Assembly (NCBI RefSeq): GCF_000955975.1
Contig: NZ_JYJF01000014.1
Coordinates: forward strand, 21,148-85,147
Origin: Saccharothrix sp. ST-888
GTDB lineage: Bacteria > Actinomycetota > Actinomycetes > Streptomycetales > Streptomycetaceae
Length of the DNA: 64,000 bases
Reading direction: 5' to 3'
The notes beneath the pieces are model-generated. The model saw nothing but the letters and a program-made list of their open reading frames with translations, was not told where the DNA came from and did not search any database. The translations under genes and the position numbers were made by a program. Numbering within the stretch: position 1 is the stretch's first letter; every line of letters starts with the position of its first letter. Below are positions 19,649-27,152 of this stretch, piece by piece.

Positions 19649-20227
19649 GTGAGCACGACACAGCCCCTCGTCCTCGCGGCCGAACTGGCCGCCGCCTGGA
19701 GCGACATCCAGGCACACCACCAGGACCTCCCCGACCTGGCCTCGCCCGAGGCTCTGATCGGCGAGTCCTCCTCGGCCTGCGGCACGCGACTCGGCTTCGA
19801 GCGACTGCTGCACGAGGCCGCCCATGGCCTGGCTGCCGCGCGAGACATCCGCGACACCTCGCGGGCCGGTCGCTACCACAACCGCCGCTTCCTGATGCTC
19901 GCCAGCGAGCTCGGGCTGGCCCACCCGATCGAGCCGCACGCCAGCAGCGGCTTCTCCCAGGTGACCATGCTCAAGGAGACCCAGGAGCGCTACGCCCAGA
20001 CCATCGAGCGGCTCGACCGCGCCCTCGGTGCGCATCAGCTGGCCGTGGCCGGCGAAGGCGGGCAGCGTACGTTCCGCGGGCCGGCCGCGCGGCACGGGTC
20101 CTCGGGCGGGGGCGTCCGGGTCAAGGCGGTCTGCGGCTGCGGCCGGAACGTCCGGGTGGTGCCCTCGGTGCTCGCCCAGGCGTCGATCGTCTGCGGCGCC
20201 TGCCAGCAGCCGTTCCGGATCGCCTGA
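19649..20227 (+). CDS. SprT-like putative zinc metalloprotein with C-terminal zinc ribbon
   Basis: 192 residues. The centre carries HEAAHGLAAARDI (an HExxH motif near residue 73) followed by GRYHNRRFLMLASELGL, which supplies a third histidine. This is the arrangement of SprT-like metallopeptidases. The C terminus has CGCG near residue 167 and CGACQQPF near 184, four cysteines that would form a zinc ribbon. The N-terminal 50 residues are helical. The GTG at 19649 is chosen because the preceding in-frame sequence has poor codon use and no family-like features. The position just upstream of rpsP is conserved in streptomycetes as far as I recall. Protease activity is inferred from the motif only. 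Confidence 0.75.
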   Translation: MSTTQPLVLAAELAAAWSDIQAHHQDLPDLASPEALIGESSSACGTRLGFERLLHEAAHGLAAARDIRDTSRAGRYHNRRFLMLASELGLAHPIEPHASSGFSQVTMLKETQERYAQTIERLDRALGAHQLAVAGEGGQRTFRGPAARHGSSGGGVRVKAVCGCGRNVRVVPSVLAQASIVCGACQQPFRIA

Positions 20228-20382
20228 CGCGCGCCTGCGTCCGCCGGGTCGGCGAACTCGGTCGGGTCGGTCGAGCGCGTCGGCGAACAGCGCGTCGGCG
20301 AACTCGGTCGAGTGAGTCGAGCGAGTCGGATCGGTTGATCCGGGGCGGTCGGGTGATTTCTGCCTGTCCGGCGGGGCGGTCC

Positions 20383-20434
20383 GGTTGGTCGGGTCGGTTG
20401 GTCGGGTCGGTTGGTCGGGTCGGTTGGTCGGGTC
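20383..20434 (+). repeat. Four perfect 13-base tandem repeats
   Basis: GGTTGGTCGGGTC is repeated four times without error over exactly 52 bases. The G runs (GG-TT-GG-TC-GGG) could fold as a G-quadruplex on this strand. It lies about 480 bases upstream of rpsP. Confidence 0.9.
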
Positions 20435-20770
20435 GGTCCGGTGGGTTTTCGCTGGTCGGGTTGGTCGGGCCGGTGATGGCGTACGACTCGTCGATTCGGT
20501 GTGGCTCGCCGAAGTCGCCTCGGTCACCCGGGGCGCGTCGAATGCCGCGACTGTCGGAGTCCGGCTCAACCGTTCGAAATGCCGTGGGCAGCGGGCGTGC
20601 TGCCGCGGGCCGTTCGCTCTTCTGCCGCGGGGCCGAGCCGTGGAAGAAGGCCGTCGCAGCGACAGAAGCTCGGTTCGACCGGGGGTGGGGGCCCTCGGTT
20701 CGGCCGACCGACAGCGCGTCGACCGGTCGGGACGGAAGCCCGGGGGGCGGGCGGGCCGGCCGGGGTGTGG

Positions 20771-20776
20771 CAGAAT
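20771..20776 (+). promoter_or_regulatory. Putative rpsP operon -10 element
   Basis: CAGAAT in the context TGTGGCAGAATGG resembles -10 regions of actinobacterial ribosomal protein promoters and lies 135 bases before rpsP. The -35 is not obvious. Confidence 0.35.
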
Positions 20777-20911
20777 GGACAGCTGAGTACTCGGCAGCCG
20801 AGCAGGACCCCTCTCTCCTACGGCTGGCGTGTCCCTTGAACGGCCGGCCCCGCAACCCCACGCGATGGCAGCGGCCGCTCACCCACGTCAACACCAGGAG
20901 AATCCACTCCC

Positions 20912-21343
20912 GTGGCAGTCAAGATCAAGCTCAAGCGTCTCGGCAAGATTCGCTCCCCGCACTACCGCATCGTCATCGCCGACTCCCGCACCAAGCGTGA
21001 CGGTCGTGCGATCGAGGAGATCGGCATCTACCAGCCGACCTACAACCCCTCGAAGATCGAGGTCGACAGCGACCGCGCCCAGTACTGGCTGTCCGTCGGC
21101 GCCCAGCCGACCGAGCCGGTTCTCGCCATCCTGAAGCTGACCGGCGACTGGCAGAAGTTCAAGGGCCTGCCGGCCCCGGCGCCGCTGAAGGTTGCCGAGC
21201 CGAAGGTCGAGGACTTCTCGCACCTGTTCGCCAAGGCCGTCGCCGGCTTCGAGGACAGCACCACCGGTGTTGCCATCACCCCGAAGGCCAAGAAGTCGGA
21301 CAAGGCCGAGGCTGACGCCGAGGCCGCTTCCACCGAGGCCTGA
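20912..21343 (+). CDS. rpsP: 30S ribosomal protein S16
   Basis: 143 residues. The conserved core MAVKIKLKRLGKIRSPHYRIVIADSR runs through GDWQKFKGLP. An extension of about 60 residues, Ala/Glu/Lys-rich, follows and is typical of actinobacterial S16. The GTG start at 20912 has AGGAG 11 bases upstream. It is the first gene of a translation cluster: khpA begins 2 bases after its stop, then rimM, trmD and rplS follow in the same direction. Confidence 0.97.
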   Translation: MAVKIKLKRLGKIRSPHYRIVIADSRTKRDGRAIEEIGIYQPTYNPSKIEVDSDRAQYWLSVGAQPTEPVLAILKLTGDWQKFKGLPAPAPLKVAEPKVEDFSHLFAKAVAGFEDSTTGVAITPKAKKSDKAEADAEAASTEA

Positions 21344-21345
21344 TC

Positions 21346-21585
21346 GTGATCGAGGAGGCCCTCGACCACCTGGTGAAGGGCATCGTCGAGCACCCCGACG
21401 AGGTTCAGGTGCGTTCGCGCAACCTGCGGCGGGGTAACACCATCGAGGTGCGGGTGCACCCCGATGACCTCGGCAAGGTGATCGGCCGGGGCGGCCGGAC
21501 CGCGCGCGCTCTGCGTACCGTGGTCGGCGCCCTCGGCGGTCGCAACGTCCGGGTCGACCTGGTCGACGTGGACAGCATTCGCTGA
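21346..21585 (+). CDS. khpA: KH-domain RNA-binding protein KhpA
   Basis: 79 residues consisting of a single KH domain. The nucleic-acid-binding loop is IGRGGRTARALRTVV near residue 45, flanked by TIEVRVHPDDLGKV and VRVDLVDVDS. Family members bind small RNAs and influence cell size and RNA stability in other Gram-positives. The GTG start comes 2 bases after the rpsP stop, so the gene is translationally coupled to rpsP. A strong terminator-like hairpin begins 20 bases after the stop. Confidence 0.93.
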   Translation: MIEEALDHLVKGIVEHPDEVQVRSRNLRRGNTIEVRVHPDDLGKVIGRGGRTARALRTVVGALGGRNVRVDLVDVDSIR

Positions 21586-21605
21586 CGCACAGCCGTCAGG
21601 CTTGG

Positions 21606-21652
21606 GGCCGGTCGGGACGCTCGTCGTCCCGACCGGCCTTCTTTCGTTTTTC
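21606..21652 (+). terminator. Strong hairpin with T-rich tail between khpA and rimM
   Basis: GGCCGGTCGGGACG (21606-21619) pairs perfectly with CGTCCCGACCGGCC (21625-21638) around a 5-base loop. It is followed by TTCTTTCGTTTTT, an unusually good T tract for this genome. It should end most rpsP-khpA transcripts, or act as an attenuator within the rpsP-trmD operon. Confidence 0.88.
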
Positions 21653-21715
21653 CGTCCTTTCCGTCCTTTCGGTCCTTCGCAGCGCAAGCTCAGCAACTTC
21701 AGGAGAGCGATCACC

Positions 21716-22351
21716 GTGCAGCTCGTCGTCGGCAAGATCGGCCGCGCCCACGGCATCAAGGGTGACGTCAGCGTCGAGGTCCGCACCGACGAGCCGGAAC
21801 TCCGGCTCGGCCCTGGTGCGGTGCTGCTCACGGACCCGGCGTCGGCCGGCCCGCTGACCGTCGAGTCGGGCAAGGTGCACAGCGGCCGGCTGCTGCTGCG
21901 CTTCGCCGGGGTGAAGGACCGCAACGGCGCCGAGGCGCTGCGCGGAACCCTCCTGATCGCCGAGGTCGATCCGGAGGAGCGCCCGGAGGAGGAGGACGAG
22001 TACTACGACCACCAGCTGATCGGCCTGGACGTGGTCCTGCTCGACGGCACTCCGGTCGGTGAGCTGACGGAGATCATCCACCTGCCCTACCAGGACCTCC
22101 TCACCGTGAAGAAGGCCGACGGGGCAGAGGTGCTGGTGCCGTTCGTCGAGAAGATCGTGCCCACCATCGACCTGGAGAACCAGCGCGTCGTGATCGACCC
22201 GCCGCTCGGCCTGATCGACCTCGAGCAGGCGGTGGTCGCTGCCGCGTCGGGTGAAGCCGAAGCCGAAGCCGATGCGGATACCGATACCGATGCCGATTCC
22301 GGTGAGGTTGGCGAGGTTGGCGAGGTTGGCGAAGGCAAGGCGAACGCATGA
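21716..22351 (+). CDS. rimM: Ribosome maturation factor RimM
   Basis: 211 residues. The N-terminal RimM barrel begins VQLVVGKIGRAHGIKGDVSVEVRTDEP, and the PRC-type barrel contains YYDHQLIGLDVVL and LVPFVEKIVPTIDL. It binds S19 and helps 30S assembly. The last 40 residues form an acidic low-complexity tail of EA, DT and GEV repeats. In the DNA this tail contains a 9-base tandem repeat (GGCGAGGTT). The GTG start follows AGGAGA at a 9-base spacing. The stop overlaps the trmD start as ATGA. Confidence 0.95.
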   Translation: MQLVVGKIGRAHGIKGDVSVEVRTDEPELRLGPGAVLLTDPASAGPLTVESGKVHSGRLLLRFAGVKDRNGAEALRGTLLIAEVDPEERPEEEDEYYDHQLIGLDVVLLDGTPVGELTEIIHLPYQDLLTVKKADGAEVLVPFVEKIVPTIDLENQRVVIDPPLGLIDLEQAVVAAASGEAEAEADADTDTDADSGEVGEVGEVGEGKANA

Positions 22352-23175
22352 GCGAGATGCGGATCGACGTCGTCACGATCTTCCCCGAGTACCTGGACCC
22401 GCTGAACGTCTCCCTGGTCGGCAAGGCCCGCGCTCGCGGCCAGCTGGACGTGCACCTGCACGACCTGCGCAGCTGGACCACTGACATCCACCGCACCGTG
22501 GACGACACCCCGTACGGGGGCGGCCCCGGCATGGTGATGAAGCCTGAGCCGTGGGGGGCCGCGCTCGACGCGGTGGTCTCCCAGGGGCCCGAGGGTGCGG
22601 TGCCGACCCTGGTCGTTCCCACCCCGAGCGGCCGCCCGTTCACCCAGGAGCTGGCCCAGGAACTGGCTGCGCAGCCCTGGCTGGCCTTCGCCCCTGCCCG
22701 TTACGAGGGCATCGACCGCCGAGTGATCGAAGAGGCCGCGACGCGGATGCCCGTGGTCGAGGCCTCGATCGGCGACTACGTCCTGGCGGGTGGCGAGGTC
22801 GCCGTACTGGTCATGGTCGAGGCGATCGCCCGGCTGCTGCCCGGCGTCCTGGGCAATGCGGAGTCGCACCGGGACGACTCGTTCGCCCCTGGTGCGATGG
22901 CCGACCTACTGGAAGGCCCGGTCTACACCAAGCCCGCCGAGTGGCGTGGGCGGGCCGTGCCGGAGGTGCTGCTCAGCGGGCACCACGGCAAGATCGCCCG
23001 TTGGCGCCGCGAGCAGGCATTCGCCCGCACCCTGGCCAACCGGCCGGACCTCGTCGAGCGCTGGCAGTACGGCTCCTTCGACAAGAAGGAACGGGAGGCC
23101 CTCAGTATTCTCGGCCTGGTATGGGACGAGCGGCTCGGCCGATTTCGGTCCGCGGTCGATGCTGTGGAAGAATAG
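22348..23175 (+). CDS. trmD: tRNA (guanine-N1-)-methyltransferase TrmD
   Basis: 275 residues of the SPOUT-class enzyme that methylates G37 of tRNAs reading CNN codons. The N terminus is MRIDVVTIFPEYLDPL. The SAM-binding trefoil knot is represented by DDTPYGGGPGMVMKPEP, RYEGIDRRVIE near residue 115, and SIGDYVLAGGEVAVLVMVEA near 136. The catalytic Asp lies in the SHRDDSF segment. The C-terminal domain ends with LGLVWDERLGRF. The ATG at 22348 overlaps rimM. An internal ATG at 22357 would give the more usual length start (MRIDVV). Confidence 0.96.
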   Translation: MSEMRIDVVTIFPEYLDPLNVSLVGKARARGQLDVHLHDLRSWTTDIHRTVDDTPYGGGPGMVMKPEPWGAALDAVVSQGPEGAVPTLVVPTPSGRPFTQELAQELAAQPWLAFAPARYEGIDRRVIEEAATRMPVVEASIGDYVLAGGEVAVLVMVEAIARLLPGVLGNAESHRDDSFAPGAMADLLEGPVYTKPAEWRGRAVPEVLLSGHHGKIARWRREQAFARTLANRPDLVERWQYGSFDKKEREALSILGLVWDERLGRFRSAVDAVEE

Positions 23176-23182
23176 GCGACTG

Positions 23183-23212
23183 TTGTCTGTCGCTGGACTC
23201 CTCTCGTAGGGG
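23183..23212 (+). promoter_or_regulatory. Putative rplS promoter
   Basis: TTGTCT (23183-23188) and TAGGGG (23207-23212) are 18 bases apart, close to the vegetative streptomycete consensus. They lie in the 153-base gap between trmD and rplS, giving a leader of about 110 bases. Confidence 0.5.
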
Positions 23213-23328
23213 TCAGTGGTCCGGTGCCCTCGCCACGGGGGGAACGCCGAAGGCCGAAGCGGCCCGCAACACACCCCATTGAGACGAATTTCCGTAGGCG
23301 GCCCGTGGCGCCTGCGATGGAGAGCATC

Positions 23329-23679
23329 ATGAGCAACAAGCTCGCTGCTGTCGACGCGGCCTCGCTGCGCACCGACATCCCGGCGTTCCGCGCCGGTGAC
23401 ACCCTGAAGGTTCACGTCCGGGTCATCGAGGGCAACCGCTCCCGTGTCCAGGTCTTCCAGGGCGTCGTTATCCGCCGCCACGGTGCGGGCGTCGGTGAGA
23501 CCTTCACCGTCCGCAAGGTCAGCTTCAACGTCGGCGTGGAGCGCACCTTCCCGGTGCACACCCCGGTCGTCGAGAAGATCGAGGTCGTCACCCGTGGTGC
23601 CGTTCGCCGCGCCAAGCTGTACTACCTGCGTGACCTGCGCGGCAAGGCCGCGAAGATCAAGGAGAAGCGCGAGCGCTGA
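23329..23679 (+). CDS. rplS: 50S ribosomal protein L19
   Basis: 116 residues, the normal length. Conserved segments are DTLKVHVRVIEGNRSRVQVFQGVVI, RVERTF-type FNVGVERTFPVHTP, and RRAKLYYLRDLRGKAAKIKEKR. The ATG at 23329 has GGAGAG 4 bases upstream. An in-frame ATG 12 bases earlier is less likely. It may be expressed from its own promoter as well as from the upstream operon. It is followed by a compact terminator. Confidence 0.97.
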   Translation: MSNKLAAVDAASLRTDIPAFRAGDTLKVHVRVIEGNRSRVQVFQGVVIRRHGAGVGETFTVRKVSFNVGVERTFPVHTPVVEKIEVVTRGAVRRAKLYYLRDLRGKAAKIKEKRER

Positions 23680-23686
23680 TCCGCTC

Positions 23687-23708
23687 ACCCCCGGCTCCGC
23701 CGGGGGTT
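23687..23708 (+). terminator. rplS terminator
   Basis: ACCCCCGGC and GCCGGGGGT form a perfect 9-bp stem around a TCC loop, starting 7 bases after the rplS stop. Confidence 0.8.
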
Positions 23709-23756
23709 GGGTACGCTCGGATCGGGCTGAGAACCTTAGGGATAAGCTCAGCCCCG

Positions 23757-24728
23757 ATGAGCACGCACGAACCACTCGCGGACCGCGATGGCAGTCCTGC
23801 ACCTCCGGGTGCGGACTCGCCGTCGCGGTCCGCAGTCGTCTCCGGCGAAGGTCGGCTCTCGGGAGAGGTCGGCCTGGGGGTGGGAGAGACCGAAGCCGGT
23901 GCGGGCGGAGCCGACAGTCGCACGGGAGAAGTCGAAGCCGCCCCAGGAGTCGAAGCCAGTGCGGCAGTCGAATCCGGCGCAGGTGATGGGGCCGAACCCA
24001 GTTCGGGAGCCCCGTCGGCCGGCGCGGTGCACTCCGACAGCGAGGAACAGCCGGAGGGCGGGGATCGGTGGTTCTCACGGACGCTCCTCCTGGGGGTCGG
24101 TATATGCCTGTTGACGCTGCTGCTCGTGAACTTCTTCGTCGCCCGCCCCTTCGCGGTGCCGTCCGAGTCGATGGAGGGCACGCTCCGCCCCGGTGACCGG
24201 CTCCTGGTCAACCAGCTGGCGTACGACTTCGGCAGACACGTCCAGCGTGGGGACGTGGTGGTCTTCGACGGCGTCGGCTCCTTCCTCCCGTACGCGTCCG
24301 AGCCCCCACCTGGGCAGCGCTTCCTCGCCGGGTTCGGTCTGTCCTCCGGTGCCGACTCGGTCTATGTGAAGCGAGTGATCGGGATCGGCGGGGACCGGAT
24401 CACCTGTTGCGGCTCGGACGGTCGGATCAAGGTCAACGGCGTACCGCTGGACGAGTCGGAGTACCTGTATCCCGGGGACGCCCCCTCGAAGGCAGGCTTC
24501 GATGTCGTGGTGCCGGCCGGGAAGTTGTGGGTGATGGGGGACCATCGGAGTGACTCCCGGGATTCACGGGACCACCTCGGCGAGCCCGGTGGCGGCTTCG
24601 TCCCCGAGGACAAGGTGATAGGCCGCGCAGACTGGGTGGTCTTCCCGATCGGACGCTGGACTTCGCTCGACCGTTCTGCCGGGTTCGCCGCCGTTGAGGG
24701 GACTGGTGGTCATGGGGGTCAGAGGTAG
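23757..24728 (+). CDS. sipW: Type I signal peptidase 1 (SipW position)
   Basis: 323 residues. A hydrophilic N-terminal tail of about 105 residues, rich in Ser, Gly and Ala, precedes one membrane segment (LLLGVGICLLTLLLVNFFVA, about 110-129). The catalytic site is outside the membrane: PSESMEGTLRPGD with Ser138, then VYVKRVIGIGGD with the general-base lysine. Box E is KLWVMGDHRSDSRDSR. It cleaves signal peptides from exported proteins. First of four tandem paralogues in the same order as sipW, X, Y, Z of S. lividans and S. coelicolor. The ATG at 23757 lies close to a possible -10 TAGGGA (23737-23742). The 3' end overlaps the next gene. Confidence 0.93.
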   Translation: MSTHEPLADRDGSPAPPGADSPSRSAVVSGEGRLSGEVGLGVGETEAGAGGADSRTGEVEAAPGVEASAAVESGAGDGAEPSSGAPSAGAVHSDSEEQPEGGDRWFSRTLLLGVGICLLTLLLVNFFVARPFAVPSESMEGTLRPGDRLLVNQLAYDFGRHVQRGDVVVFDGVGSFLPYASEPPPGQRFLAGFGLSSGADSVYVKRVIGIGGDRITCCGSDGRIKVNGVPLDESEYLYPGDAPSKAGFDVVVPAGKLWVMGDHRSDSRDSRDHLGEPGGGFVPEDKVIGRADWVVFPIGRWTSLDRSAGFAAVEGTGGHGGQR

Positions 24729-25776
24729 GGGCCGTCCGGCTGTTTCGGCGTCGGCCTCGGAGACAGCGGCGGATTCGGATTCGGGTTCGGAGACGGCACC
24801 CGGCCCGGAAGCCGAATCGACCCTGGGCCGGGCGGTCACCGAACCGGCTGTCGAACCGGTTGCCGGACCGGCCATTGCCCGAGGCCGGGCCGAACGCCGG
24901 CGAACGGCCCGCCGTGCCGAGCGCCGCAGGCGCCGCTCCCTGCTGCGTGAACTGCCGATGATCCTGGTGGTCGCGCTGGTGATCGCACTGCTGTTGAAGA
25001 CGTTCCTGGTGCAGGTCTTCGTCATCCCTTCCGGTTCGATGGAACAGACCATCCAGATCGGGGACCGGGTGCTGGTGGACAAGGCCACGCCCTGGTTCGG
25101 CGCCAAGCCCGAGCGCGGTGAAGTGGTCGTATTCAAGGACCCGGGCGGATGGTTGGAGTCGGAGCGGAAGCCCTCCTCGGACGGGCCGGTGCTCCACGGT
25201 GTGAAACAGCTCTTCGAGAACGTCGGCCTGCTGCCGTCGGAGAACGAGCAGGATCTGATCAAGCGGGTAATCGGTGTTGCCGGGGACACGGTGGAGTGCT
25301 GCGACGCCACGGGGCGGGTGAGCGTGAACGGCAAACCGCTGGACGAGCCCTACGTCGCACTTGGTAACGCGCCGTCGCGGAGGCCGTTCAAGGTCACCGT
25401 CCCGGCCGGGCGGCTCTGGGTGATGGGGGACCACCGGGACGTCTCAGCCGACTCCCGCTTCCACATGGACAGGCCCGGTGGCGGCACCGTCCCGGTCGAC
25501 AACGTGATCGGCCGGGCCTTCGTGATTGCGTGGCCGATGGGACGCATGCGTCAACTTGACGTACTTGCCTCCTTTTCCGCCCTGCCGTCGTCGGCCGGCG
25601 CTGCCGGTCCGCAGGTGGTCGGCAGCAGTATCGGTGCAGGTGCCGGCGCCGAGGAATCAGTCGGGGTCAACCCGGATCCAGTGGAACCTCCGCTCGTTAT
25701 GGGTGTGTTGGGCGTTATTCCGTTCCTCGCACGGCCGAGGCGGGCAGCGGTCCGGCCCGGATTGCCGGCCGGTTGA
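24712..25776 (+). CDS. sipX: Type I signal peptidase 2 (SipX position)
   Basis: 354 residues. An Ala/Ser/Glu-rich tail and a strongly basic patch (RRAERRRRR near residue 67) precede the membrane segment LPMILVVALVIALLLKTFLV. The catalytic IPSGSMEQTIQIGD has Ser109, followed by LIKRVIGVAGDTV with the lysine and RLWVMGDHRDVSADSR. The C-terminal 70 residues extend beyond the peptidase domain and include a hydrophobic stretch (VMGVLGVIPFLA) that may be a second membrane anchor. The ATG at 24712 overlaps the previous gene by 17 bases; a TTG at 24694 is also in frame. GAGGGGA lies upstream of the ATG. Confidence 0.92.
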   Translation: MGVRGRGRPAVSASASETAADSDSGSETAPGPEAESTLGRAVTEPAVEPVAGPAIARGRAERRRTARRAERRRRRSLLRELPMILVVALVIALLLKTFLVQVFVIPSGSMEQTIQIGDRVLVDKATPWFGAKPERGEVVVFKDPGGWLESERKPSSDGPVLHGVKQLFENVGLLPSENEQDLIKRVIGVAGDTVECCDATGRVSVNGKPLDEPYVALGNAPSRRPFKVTVPAGRLWVMGDHRDVSADSRFHMDRPGGGTVPVDNVIGRAFVIAWPMGRMRQLDVLASFSALPSSAGAAGPQVVGSSIGAGAGAEESVGVNPDPVEPPLVMGVLGVIPFLARPRRAAVRPGLPAG

Positions 25777-26005
25777 TCGCAGCTTCCACCGTGTGGGAGC
25801 GGTGGGCTGATGTCCTGGAGTGATAGAGAAGTTCTGGAGCGCTCGGTGTACGTTCCGGTTGCCTCCGGAGGCTGTTCCGGTGTCAGGACCGCCCGTGCAG
25901 GGCAGGCCTGAGGCGGGTTGACGGTCGGTCACAGAGCGTGGTGCCCGCTGTGCGGCACTGGTGAGCGCGGGCGCGCAGGCGTCCGCACAGCAGGGAGGAG
26001 ATGTT

Positions 26006-27007
26006 GTGGGGGATCTGGTGATCGGCGCCCGCTCGGGGGCCCCCGAGCCCGAGGGCGCCGGCAGCCGTACGGTCCGGTCCACCGAGTCCGCACAACCGTC
26101 GGAGCCCGGCGAGGACGGGTCGGCTGCCGGAGCGGCGGGCGACTCGGACAGCGGTGGCTCGGGTAGTGGGGCCGCTCGGTTGAGTAGTGGCAATAACGAC
26201 GATGGGTCGGTGAGTTCTTCAGGCGAGGAGTCGGAGGAGACTCCGGAGCCTGTGAAGCAGCGTTCCTTCTGGAAAGAACTGCCCATCCTGATCGGCATCG
26301 CGCTGATCCTGGCGTTGGTGATCAAGACGTTCTTCGTCCAGGCCTTCTCGATTCCTTCGGGGTCGATGGAGAACACTCTGCGGATCGGTGACCGGGTCCT
26401 GGTGGACAAGTTCACGCCCTGGTTCGGTGCGGAGCCGGAGCGCGGTGACGTGGTCGTCTTCCAGGATCCGGGCGGCTGGCTGAACGACGAGCCCACTCAG
26501 CAGAGCAGCAACTCCTTCGTCCGGAGCTTGCAGGACGTGCTCGGCTTCATCGGCCTCATGCCGTCGGCCAATGAGAAGGACCTGATCAAGCGGGTCATCG
26601 CGGTCGGCGGTGACACCGTCGAGTGCCAGGGCGCCGGTCCGGTCAAGGTCAATGGGCTCGCGCTGAACGAGCCGTACATCTTCCCCGGCAACACCCCCTG
26701 TGGTGACAAGCCGTTCGGTCCGGTGAAGGTGCCGGACGGGCGGATCTGGGTGATGGGTGACCACCGCGGGGACTCGCTGGACTCCCGGTTCCACCAGGAC
26801 CAGCCCGGTGGCGGCACGGTGCCGGTGGGCAACGTCATCGGTCGTGCGTTCGTGGTCGCCTGGCCGATCAGCGACTGGTCGACGCTGCCGGTGCCCGACA
26901 CCTTCGACCAGAAGGGACTGGCCGCCGCGATGCCGTTCGCGCCGCCTGCCGCTGGGGCGGCGGCCGCGCTGCCGGTGGTCTGGTGGCTTCGGAGGTCCCG
27001 CCGCTGA
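26006..27007 (+). CDS. sipY: Type I signal peptidase 3 (SipY position)
   Basis: 333 residues. The 85-residue Ser/Gly/Glu-rich tail is followed by the membrane segment LPILIGIALILALVIKTFFV, then IPSGSMENTLRIGD with Ser120, LIKRVIAVGGDTV with the catalytic lysine and RIWVMGDHRGDSLDSR. A second membrane segment (about residues 308-327) is followed by a basic end, RRSRR. This C-terminal anchor is typical of streptomycete Sip proteins. GTG 26006 is preceded by GGGAGGAG at a 5-base spacing, which decides it over an in-frame GTG at 25961. The gap of 229 bases after sipX contains no gene and could hold a separate promoter. Confidence 0.93.
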   Translation: MGDLVIGARSGAPEPEGAGSRTVRSTESAQPSEPGEDGSAAGAAGDSDSGGSGSGAARLSSGNNDDGSVSSSGEESEETPEPVKQRSFWKELPILIGIALILALVIKTFFVQAFSIPSGSMENTLRIGDRVLVDKFTPWFGAEPERGDVVVFQDPGGWLNDEPTQQSSNSFVRSLQDVLGFIGLMPSANEKDLIKRVIAVGGDTVECQGAGPVKVNGLALNEPYIFPGNTPCGDKPFGPVKVPDGRIWVMGDHRGDSLDSRFHQDQPGGGTVPVGNVIGRAFVVAWPISDWSTLPVPDTFDQKGLAAAMPFAPPAAGAAAALPVVWWLRRSRR

Positions 27008-27032
27008 GACCTGCTGGGTCTGCTGTTGGGTC

Positions 27033-27084
27033 TTGCGCGGGCCGTGGTACCGGCGAGTAATCTGCTCGCACGTGCCACGGCCCG
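27033..27084 (+). promoter_or_regulatory. sipZ promoter inside a nested palindrome
   Basis: CGGGCCGTGG (27038-27047) and CCACGGCCCG (27075-27084) are perfect inverted repeats. Inside them GCGAG and CTCGC flank TAATCT (27058-27063), a good -10 hexamer, with TTGCGC 19 bases upstream. The same structure could also terminate sipY transcripts. Confidence 0.5.
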
Positions 27085-27152
27085 TCGGCTTCTCCGAGCC
27101 CGCCGCGGCGTACTCGTGCGGTGCACGGGACGACCTGGAAGGGGCGGTGGCG

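Larger units (their letters stand above)
20228..20911. other. 684-base repetitive gap upstream of rpsP
   Basis: No gene is supported here. The first 110 bases contain imperfect direct repeats of GCGTCGGCGAACTCGGTCG. The 13-base tandem repeat at 20383-20434 follows. The last 140 bases probably hold the rpsP promoter and leader. Leftward open frames across the region encode Pro/Asp/Arg-rich repeats and look like artefacts of the DNA repeats. Confidence 0.5.

Noticed and set aside
20383..20434. Possible CRISPR array at the 13-base repeat
   Set aside because: The units are adjacent with no spacers, far shorter than CRISPR repeats, and no cas genes are present.
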